From contig NWUY0300088473.1 of the NCBI GenBank assembly GCA_004151065.3, positions 3,357-17,176 of the forward strand: DNA of 13,820 bases, given 5' to 3'. Source of the stretch: Larix sibirica. Lineage: Eukaryota > Streptophyta > Pinopsida > Pinales > Pinaceae. How positions within the stretch are numbered: position 1 is the stretch's first letter; every line of letters begins with the position of its first letter. Below the pieces are notes generated by a model that was given only the letters and a program-made list of their open reading frames with translations, did not search any database and had not been told where the DNA came from. The position numbers and the translations under genes are program-made. Below are positions 8,291 to 13,820 of the stretch, piece by piece.

Positions 8291-8589
8291 ACAATGTATT
8301 CCATGTGTTTTACCTCAAGAAGTCAGTTGGACAATAGGTTATCACTTCGGCAGAGTTACCCCCAATGGATGAGGAGGGCCAGTTGGTACTCGTCCTTGAG
8401 GAGATTTTGGATGTCAGGGAGAGGATATTGAGGAATAGAGTGATTAAGGAGTATATTTTCAAGTGTATACACTTGCCAATCAAGGAGGATACTTGGGAGG
8501 GAGACCATATTTTACAGCATCCTAGTTTACAATTGCTTGAGGACAAGCAAACTCGGGAAGGGAGGACTGTAATGTCCCTTTCCGAATGA
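8291..8589 (+). pseudogene. Chromodomain at the C-terminus of integrase
   Basis: Same frame as the integrase. After a TAG at about 8336, the stretch from 8365 is open to a TGA at 8587-8589. The text EEILDVRERILRNRVIKEYI, LPIKEDTWEGDHIL and LLEDKQTREG matches the chromodomain plan of an I-L-x-x-R-x-R block, an E-Y-I/L strand, and a T-W-E motif with a flanking acidic residue. In chromoviruses this domain is thought to steer integration towards particular chromatin, often H3K9-methylated. The last 22 bases lie inside the 3' LTR, so the polypeptide crosses the polypurine tract. Chromodomain identity is good; the exact subgroup is not resolved. Confidence 0.8.
8553..8567 (+). other. Polypurine tract
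   Basis: TCGGGAAGGGAGGAC directly precedes the TGTAATG start of the 3' LTR. It is purine-rich in exactly the position where plus-strand DNA synthesis is primed in LTR elements. It also encodes the last residues before the LTR in the chromodomain frame. Confidence 0.75.
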
Positions 8590-9523
8590 TCACTCCATGG
8601 AATGACTTAGTAGCCCAATCAATTCTTGTAGGATATAGTCAACAAAAATGGAATTAATTAATTATTTAATGTCACTTGGGAAAAAAGTATAATTTTAAAG
8701 TGATATTGAGTAATTAATTCATAGCGGGCTTTATAAAAGTCACTTTATAATAAAAGTGGCGGAAAAGGGTAAAAGTGGCCCAAAAGGGTAAAGTGAGCAT
8801 AAAAGTGCAAAATGACCCATTCCCTCATTCATTCATGTCATTTTCACTTCCGAAAAAGAAGTTTGGAGAGCTCTTGTGTCTTTTTTCTCTTGGGACGAAA
8901 ACCCTAAGAGAACATCAATTTTGGTAGGCAGTATGCTACAACCAAATCGTGACCCACAATGGGAGGTCGTTTGGCACCAAGGAGAGGTTGTCTTAGTCAT
9001 CCAAGGAATTTTCCAAAATGCATATACACAAGACTAATATATTATTGCTAATATTCCTATTTGGAGGCCATATTATACTGTTGTTACAACTATCAGAAGT
9101 ACAATATCATCTACAATAGTCTAACACTTATGAAGGATATTCTCTATTGTCTATTCACATGTCAGAATACCAATAAGTTTGATTTTTATATGTTGAGTTT
9201 ATAGACTGTTATAATAGTTTGATATAGTCTTGTTCATTACTAGAATGCATTGTTGACCTTTGGTATTAAAACAAAATAATTCCAGTTGTATTCTAATCTT
9301 GTATGAATGCATGAACTGTTTGAAAAAATATCAAACCTGGGAATACACTAAAGTACATCTACAGTCCATAATAATTCATAGCAGCAGTTGGTGGGAACAT
9401 TTAGTGATCTTTGAGTAGTAGACGATATAGTAGTAGATGACAAAGTGTTTGGTGAAAATACTAAACCAAACTACCTAACAATTAACCCAAAAAATTCAGC
9501 CAGACATGAGAGGGGTCATATTA
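8568..9523 (+). repeat. 3' terminal repeat of the chromovirus
   Basis: It starts TGTAATGTCC and is collinear with 2524-3925 but lacks about 480 bp present there (junction near 8915-8935). It carries short extra blocks of its own, near 9424-9436 and near 9470-9490. The clear match to the 5' copy ends with TCA at 9518; 9519-9523 (TATTA) may be the worn terminus, since TGAAT follows at 9524. No CA dinucleotide ends the repeat at 9523. The last about 260 bp include the second primer-like motif and text aligned with the presumed gag start, still open over 9283-9415 and 9427-9523. Confidence 0.8.
8732..8739 (+). promoter_or_regulatory. TATA box candidate of the 3' LTR
   Basis: TATAAAAG at the position equivalent to 2689-2696 in the 5' LTR, followed by CACTTTATAATAAAAG. 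The inverted second arm seen in the 5' copy is changed here. Confidence 0.4.
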
Positions 9524-9528
9524 TGAAT
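9524..9528. repeat. Right target-site duplication TGAAT
   Basis: An identical copy of 2519-2523. Its minus-strand form, ATTCA, gives the codons ATT CA(T) that link the two halves of the LINE RNase H without frame change. Flanking bases are also partly similar on both sides (10 of 13), so a chance 5-bp match cannot be wholly excluded. Confidence 0.75.
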
Positions 9529-9750
9529 AGATCTTATCGTAATCATGGAGTCACCAATGACCGCAACTTTGTGCACTCCTTTGTTTGCTAGAATAGTGAG
9601 GCCTTGGAGTACAGTTAGAGCCTCTCCCTTCTTATCTATGGTAGTACCAAGTCCCCAAGCATATTCAAACTATTTTCTTCCTCCAGGGTCATAGACAACT
9701 ACCCCCCACCTACCACCTTGTATTGTCCTTTGAATCTCCATAAAAAAATA
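9524..9750 (-). pseudogene. LINE RNase H domain, first half
   Basis: RNase H would cut RNA in RNA/DNA hybrids during target-primed reverse transcription. Minus-strand text FYGDSKDNT (9745-9719) aligns with the usual F-D-G-A-S-K opening, with the catalytic Asp replaced by Tyr. After a frameshift comes GRWGVVVYDPGGRK, a TAG stop, then FEYAWGLGTT, KKGEALTVLQGLTILANKG (catalytic Glu kept) and VAVIGDSMITIRS (catalytic Asp of GDS kept). The domain stops at the chromovirus junction and resumes at 2523. The RVT_3 assignment is strong because all spaced motifs appear in order. Confidence 0.85.
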
Positions 9751-10199
9751 ATATATGATTGTTTTTGTTGATTTTACAAGGGTGGAACTCAAACACTTGC
9801 ATTCATATTTTCCATTGATTTAGCATCATTGCATTTTTATTCTAATCAAAGAGTGAGGATTGGGACCTATGAGAATATTCTAGAACCACTTTTTTCCCTG
9901 GGGTCTCAATTTAGTTGAATACATACAAACCCTTTGGAGAGTATCATATATTCCATAAGATCTCATGCTCATTTTGCTACTTTTTGAAGGAGGGAGTTTC
10001 TTGTCTAAACAAAGCATGATTTTTGGCTAGCTAGATTTCCTAAGCCAAAATTTTAGAATTGCTAATAAAAAATGTTTCCATGGTTGTTCCTTGACAATGT
10101 TGCTAGCATAGGATTTTTTCCACAAAAATATCATATGTATCCAATTCATGGGCATGTCAATCTAGCTACTCAAATTTTCCATAGCATGTTTCCAAACTT
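9751..10199 (-). pseudogene. LINE linker between zf-RVT and RNase H
   Basis: Protein-like text continues from the zinc segment in its right part: PMNWIHMIFLWKKSYASNIV and WKHFLLAILKFWLRKSS, before about 10020. This resembles the tryptophan-rich tail that follows zf-RVT in plant LINEs. From about 10020 to 9751 I see only broken frames and no motif. No other gene is evident on either strand. Confidence 0.55.
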
Positions 10200-10320
10200 G
10201 TCTAGTGAAATTGCATTCGAAAAAAATGATGTTTTGTCATCTCCATCACATAAAGGCATAGGACACAATGAGAAGTGCCATGTATCCTTTTGTTGTGGAG
10301 ATTCTCAAATGTAAGGATAT
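10200..10320 (-). pseudogene. LINE zf-RVT zinc-binding segment
   Basis: Minus-strand text reads ENLHNKRIHGTSHCVLCLYV, then EMTKHHFFECNFTRQVWKHA. The arrangement C-x2-C, about 10 residues, then H-H-x-x-x-C with following F-x-R-x-x-W is the zf-RVT signature found between RT and the C-terminus in plant LINEs. It probably helps bind nucleic acid. The zinc ligands look intact, though neighbouring sequence has frame breaks. Confidence 0.75.
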
Positions 10321-11169
10321 TATTTTAAACCAATAGCCAATAGAAGAAGCATGTTTTTTTTAAGGAATTCCCCTTCCTATAATCTCTTTCAACAAGTAGA
10401 TGATTGGGAAAGAGTTTGGGAGGCTATGATGGCTTCACAAACTTGCTTGAGTGTGTAAGTTTCTCTACATTTCCCCCTCCTATATTATCTTGCATAAGAT
10501 TTATAATTGGGGAAACTCCTCTAAGGTGATGGAGATGATTGGAAAGGGTATCTAGGAGGTGTTATAGAGGATGGAGATCCCACCCACCCAACCATCTATC
10601 ATCTTTCAATTCCTATCTCATAATGCCAAAAAGAGAATGGAATTCTTGAGCACTTAACCACAATCTAAGCTCTTCAAGGTTTTGAATTAAGGACTAGGTA
10701 ATTTTTAAAGGATATTTTCATCCCACACTTAGATGGATTTGTCATTTTTGGGGACTAAGGAAAGACGAAATAATGAAGAATAGTAGTTGAAGCCTTACAT
10801 AATCACCAAAAAAGGGAGCCTGATTTGTTAGGAAGTAGTTCATCTAGGCACTGGAGTTGAATTCCACCATTCATATTTTCCATAACTTCTTTCCATCATT
10901 CATATCTTCTACATAATAGACTCCATAGTATTTTGGCTCCAATGGCTTAATTGATGAGATGGTGATTGCAGATGGCCAATCCTCCCTTGTTTATCGAAGC
11001 TCAAACAATTTTTCACTTGATCATGTGATATTTTTTGTTGGTAATTGTTCCGACTTGCCATAAGAAGTTTATTTTTCCTTTTTTTGTTTGAAGCATGGTA
11101 CTTATAGGGGATAATCGAGCAAAATAAAGAAAAATTGGTGAGGAGAGCATTGATTTTATTAGGTCCACT
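10321..11169 (-). pseudogene. LINE RT thumb / connection region
   Basis: The right part (about 10909-11170) reads DLIKSMLSSPIFLYFARLSP, as in the L-I-K-S-V-L segment following plant LINE RT, then an 87-codon open stretch with KKRKNKLLMASRNNYQQK, where the family has a conserved W-x-x-x-C block. The rest (10321-10900) has only short, shifting open frames with no recognisable motif. By position it should be the segment between RT and zf-RVT. I see nothing else in it. Confidence 0.55.
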
Positions 11170-12070
11170 CAACCTTATTAGTTAGTACATTGTCATCCCA
11201 ACTTGGTCATGATGTTCTTGATATTTTGTAGGAGAAATATTCTATCCATAGAGGTGGAATGGGTTTGGGTGACTCGGATACCCAAATATTTAAGGGTTTT
11301 ACATTGGGAGTCTAGCATGAATTCTCGAACTTGACCTATGTTGTGTAAAGCTGTGAGGGGGTTGTTTCAGTTGAATATATGCCCTTTTTGTTGTTTATCA
11401 GACTAGTTATTGTCTTTAGGTAGGATTATAATACCTATTTGAATCTTTGAGCTATAACCATCAAGGAAACTCCTATCAGAAGGGTATCATCAACGAATTG
11501 AAAGTGATTAATGGATTGTAATCCTTGAATTATGTTGACTCTAGGTAGGAGCTTTTGAGATCAAGATTTATCTAATTTCCTTCACAATGTTTCAACCATT
11601 AACATATATAGCATTGGAGATAAGGGGTAGCCTTAATGAAGTCCTCTTAAAATTTGTAATAACAAAGATAAATGACAATTAAAAAAATCCATGGTCGACT
11701 AATGCAAGCATTGATCCATCCAATGAATTTGGGGAGAAACCAAATTTCTTAAGTATTGTAAAAATGAATTTGTGGCTAACTCTATCAAAATCATTATCCA
11801 TGTTGGTTTGAATGAGCATACCTCTTTCTTGATTGGATAAACTTGTGTGAATAGTTTCTTGCACTAGGACTATATTATATGTGATTTGTTTGCCTTATGA
11901 ATCCCCATTATCTTCAAATATTAATCGAGGGAGAATGGAGCTTAGGTGACTTGCAATTATTTTGGTGAGAATTTTGTATGAGGCATTGCATAAAGAGATG
12001 GGGAGAAACCTATAAAAGTTAGTAGAATTGCTTTCCTTTGGGACAAGGGTTGAGAAGGAATTGCACTCCC
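11170..12070 (-). pseudogene. LINE reverse transcriptase domain
   Basis: Blocks in order on the minus strand: YRFLPISLCNASYKILTKII near 12010-11950, IVLVQETIHTSLSNQERG near 11880-11820, and MLIQTNMDNDFDRVSHKF with ILKKFGFSPN near 11819-11740. Then YPLSPMLYMLMVETL near 11630-11585, INHFQFVDDTLLIG near 11510-11470 (FVDD, the Y/F-x-D-D box, at 11486-11497) and TLKYLGIRVTQTHS near 11300-11260. The order and spacing match plant LINE RT. In the first catalytic block the expected Asp before Met is Asn (11804-11802), which alone would abolish activity. A 61-codon stretch (11679-11864) is uninterrupted; elsewhere frames shift. Confidence 0.92.
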
Positions 12071-12799
12071 CCGATTTGGGCCCTACCTTTGGGGAGTCAA
12101 TAAGAATTTGACATAGATCTTATTTTATTATTTGTCAACATGCTCCATAGAAATGAATTGTAAAGCATACGAGCAAGGGGAAATTATATGATTTCCTCTT
12201 CATATATTTTTCGAGGTAGTTGTCGATTGTGCTTAATTTTGATAATAGGGTGAATATCTTGTGTCATATTGTTCTAGTTTGATGATGAGGGGATTGGCCC
12301 TTCCATGTAAATCTCTTGGAAGTGATCATGTTCCACTTGAAGTAGTACTTAAAAATGATTAACCTTTTCTCCATATCCTAAGGTAATCCCATGTACATAG
12401 TTTTAGGTTTGTCAAGCCTTGGCTTGTATGTGAAAACACTTAGTGTTTCTATCCCCATATTTTAACCATAGGCTGCAAGATTTGATCCACCATTGTTCTT
12501 CCTATGTCTTGTGTGCACTATGGATTTGTGTGTCATTCTTCCTATCCTTGTCCATCATTTCCCCTATTATTGCTTGTGTTTACATGGTAAATTGCAAGTC
12601 ACCAAGTTGCACTTGAATCCCTTATCTCTCATTTTCCATGGGGACAAAATACCTTTTATCCCACTCTTTGAGGAAAAATTTTGTCTCTTTGATTTTTCTA
12701 TACCATACAAAGGAGGGTAAACCTTTAGCTAGACTCAGTTCATGCTTGATGGATGAACTCCCAAACCTTATATTTATGAAACCAAAGTGGATTGAATTT
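12071..12799 (-). pseudogene. LINE region between endonuclease and RT
   Basis: The part next to the endonuclease reads RPIFFKFNPLWFHKYKVWEF at about 12820-12760, then KETKFFLKEWDKRYFVP near 12690-12640 after a frame change, typical of the spacer after the endonuclease in plant LINEs. The part from about 12600 to 12071 is heavily shifted; only fragments such as KRLIIFKYYFKWNMITSKRF can be read. Open stretches on the plus strand (12493-12862) are antisense to this and show no domain. Confidence 0.55.
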
Positions 12800-13490
12800 G
12801 AAGAAGATAGGTCTATAATCCTCTCCTTCTTGGATCCACAAAAATATAGGTTTGTGATCTAATACAGTTGACAAAATGATATGAAGCCAAATTTGAACAT
12901 TACTAATAAGGAATGTTCCTAGTAAGAGAAATATTTGTAACCTCTTAGATATGTGCCTTGGTCCTAGAATTTTATTGCTCCAAGTGTACTTCCTCCTCTT
13001 TTGTTTGGTTCAAATAAGTTTTGATCCACAATCCACTTGTTCTCTAGAGGCCCTAATGGAAAAATATCCTCCTACTTTTAATATGGATATAATAACAACT
13101 TTAGGTTTCCTACCATGATTCTCTTTGTAATGTATGGGTACACAAATGTTGAAGAGATAGGTATGTTGTGTGGTCTCTTTATTCACATTTGGATTCTATA
13201 GCCAATGATGTGTCCTATTGGAATGAAATAGCACAAATTTCATTAGATCCTAGAGAGTGCAAATCCCCTTTGAGCCCTCCCAGGAATTCACCACACTTCC
13301 TTGAATATGTTTACATAATTTTCAGTATTTTTTATTGCCCAAATCGACACTTCTCTGTCTATGATGATAATTAAAAGATGACACTTCAAATGTCAATTGT
13401 TTGTTCACACAAAAGGACAATTATGTATTGAATATCCTTGATTTGAACTAAGTTTATATGGCCTTGATCATTTAAGACAATCCTCAACCA
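12800..13490 (-). pseudogene. LINE APE-type endonuclease domain
   Basis: This domain would nick target DNA to start insertion. A worn N-terminus can be read near 13486-13420 (LRIVLNDQGHIN, then QIKDIQYIIVLLCEQT), placed where the family has a W-N-x-R-G-L block and an L-Q-E catalytic block. Then come SWEGSKGI near 13295 and HSNRTHHWL near 13220, RKYTWSNKILGPRHISKRL near 13000-12945, and LDHKPIFLWIQEGEDYRP near 12860-12805. In the last, LDH-x-P stands for the usual S-D-H-x-P. Several frameshifts are present. The middle and end are convincing; the N-terminal part is tentative. Confidence 0.75.
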
Positions 13491-13599
13491 TTCCTCATTT
13501 ACCTTGAAAGTTGTAATCCATCATAAAAGAGCATATTCCCTCAAACAATTTCTACCCTTGTGCATGTGGAGATCACCATAGTCTACAGAGGTGTAAACC
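13491..13599. other. Unassigned spacer
   Basis: This lies between the presumed start of LINE ORF2 and the first tRNA-like repeat. No open frame or motif was recognised. It could be LINE leader sequence or the body of the SINE-like copy at 13600-13672. Confidence 0.3.
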
Positions 13600-13672
13600 T
13601 TACCCCCCTCTGGATTTGAACCTATGACCTTCTAAGAGGAAACACATGTTCTTAATAGTTAGGCCCGCTCAA
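13600..13672 (-). repeat. tRNA-related SINE-like copy 1
   Basis: The minus strand carries a B-box-like GGTTCAAATCC (13622-13612; consensus GGTTCGANTCC) and, upstream, TTGAGCGGGCCTAAC (13672-13658), which resembles the A-box region of Leu/Ser tRNAs. The A-to-B spacing is tRNA-like. It is no tRNA gene: I could not form a convincing acceptor stem and there is no clear anticodon arm. A tRNA-derived SINE head fits best. Confidence 0.55.
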
Positions 13673-13747
13673 TTAAACACATAAATTGAAAAGATGCGCA
13701 ATAAAGATTTTAAAAAAACCAAAAAATAGTTTATGGATGTGTACATA

Positions 13748-13820
13748 CACTCCCCCTATGGATTTGAGCCTATAACATTCAAGGATGAAACACATGTTCT
13801 TAATAGTTAGACCCGCTCAA
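13748..13820 (-). repeat. tRNA-related SINE-like copy 2
   Basis: It is the same sequence as copy 1, displaced by exactly 148 bp, with the B-box-like GGCTCAAATCC at 13770-13760 and the A-box-like TTGAGCGGGTCTAAC ending at the window edge. Over the 61 shared bases from B box to A box the two copies have the same length and about 50 identical bases. The T/A-rich spacer (13673-13747) contains A-runs on the plus strand that may be a tail remnant. It continues past the window. Confidence 0.55.

Larger units (their letters stand above)
2524..9523 (+). mobile_element. Ty3/gypsy chromovirus LTR retrotransposon, decayed
   Basis: This is a 7.0-kb retrotransposon in the order LTR, gag, protease, reverse transcriptase, RNase H, integrase, chromodomain, LTR. 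That order (RT before integrase, with a C-terminal chromodomain) defines the plant chromovirus branch of Ty3/gypsy. It is flanked by TGAAT and interrupts a LINE RNase H domain. Every coding domain is recognisable, but all carry stops or frameshifts and several catalytic residues are lost, so it cannot move by itself. A hand count over about 330 aligned LTR bases (from 3524 and from 9066) gave roughly 28 mismatches, which implies an old insertion. The right end could lie anywhere between 9518 and 9523. I cannot fix the clade within chromoviruses from sequence alone. Confidence 0.9.
9524..13490 (-). mobile_element. Plant L1-type LINE, ORF2 remnant (main part)
   Basis: It reads right to left, with domains in the order APE-type endonuclease (about 13490-12800), reverse transcriptase (about 12060-11170), zf-RVT segment (about 10320-10200) and RNase H (9750-9524, completed at 2523-2344). 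This order, with a terminal RNase H, is known from plant L1-like LINEs. Both parts together span about 4.15 kb, or roughly 1,380 codons, close to a full ORF2. Frameshifts and stops are numerous throughout, so this is a fossil. No ORF1 and no poly-A tail could be recognised; the region right of 13490 holds a tRNA-like repeat instead. Its RNase H carries the chromovirus insertion, making the LINE the older element. Confidence 0.88.

Noticed and set aside
2524-9523. Endogenous pararetrovirus or retrovirus-like virus
   Set aside because: The element has paired LTRs, an integrase with a chromodomain and a target duplication. No movement-protein or envelope-like frame was seen.
9518-9523. Target duplication placed directly after TCA at 9518
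   Set aside because: The next five bases, TATTA, do not match TGAAT before 2524. The TGAAT at 9524 does, and it also keeps the LINE frame.
10072-10314. 80-codon plus-strand open frame
   Set aside because: It is antisense to the zf-RVT segment, whose C-x2-C and H-H-x-x-x-C pattern is on the minus strand.
12493-12862. Plus-strand open frames with hydrophobic stretches
   Set aside because: They are antisense to LINE ORF2 text and show no domain or signal-peptide context that would support a gene.
13600-13820. Functional tRNA genes
   Set aside because: A- and B-box-like sequences are present, but I could not form an acceptor stem or anticodon arm.

Overview
This window looks like intergenic DNA from a large, repeat-filled plant genome. 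A gymnosperm such as a conifer is my best guess, because the retroelements are old, nested and heavily mutated. No intact host gene and no bacterial-type feature was found. Almost everything that can be named is a decayed retroelement, so every coding trace is annotated as a pseudogene.

Layout. (1) Positions 1-1274, minus strand: the 5' end of a Ty1/copia-type element that runs off the left edge. It has a gag remnant (1-351), a Met-tRNA-type primer binding site (393-404) and a probable LTR (407-1274) carrying degenerate internal repeats. (2) About 1426-2347, minus strand: a protein-like but broken stretch I cannot assign. (3) 2344-2523 and 9524-about 13490, minus strand: one plant L1-type LINE ORF2, in the order endonuclease, reverse transcriptase, zinc-binding zf-RVT segment and RNase H, split in two by a later insertion. 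(4) 2524-9523, plus strand: a 7.0-kb Ty3/gypsy chromovirus with LTRs, gag, protease, RT/RNase H, integrase and chromodomain. It sits inside the LINE RNase H domain. (5) 13600-13820, minus strand: two tRNA-related (SINE-like) copies exactly 148 bp apart, the second reaching the right edge.

The best-supported inference is the nesting order. A 5-bp direct repeat, TGAAT, lies at 2519-2523 and 9524-9528. Removing the chromovirus plus one repeat copy restores a single uninterrupted RNase H reading frame with the spacing usual for the family. The chromovirus therefore entered an already present LINE, and both decayed afterwards.

The oddest point is the chromovirus terminal repeat. The sequence shared by the two ends runs about 225-260 bp beyond a primer-binding-site-like motif and through what reads like the start of gag. 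Aberrant priming in the last replication cycle, or a tandem-provirus origin, would explain this. A second signature is that many in-frame stops are TAG at positions where the family usually has glutamine (CAG). That fits C-to-T decay at CHG methylation sites. I found no convincing new biological system; the interest lies in these structural details.
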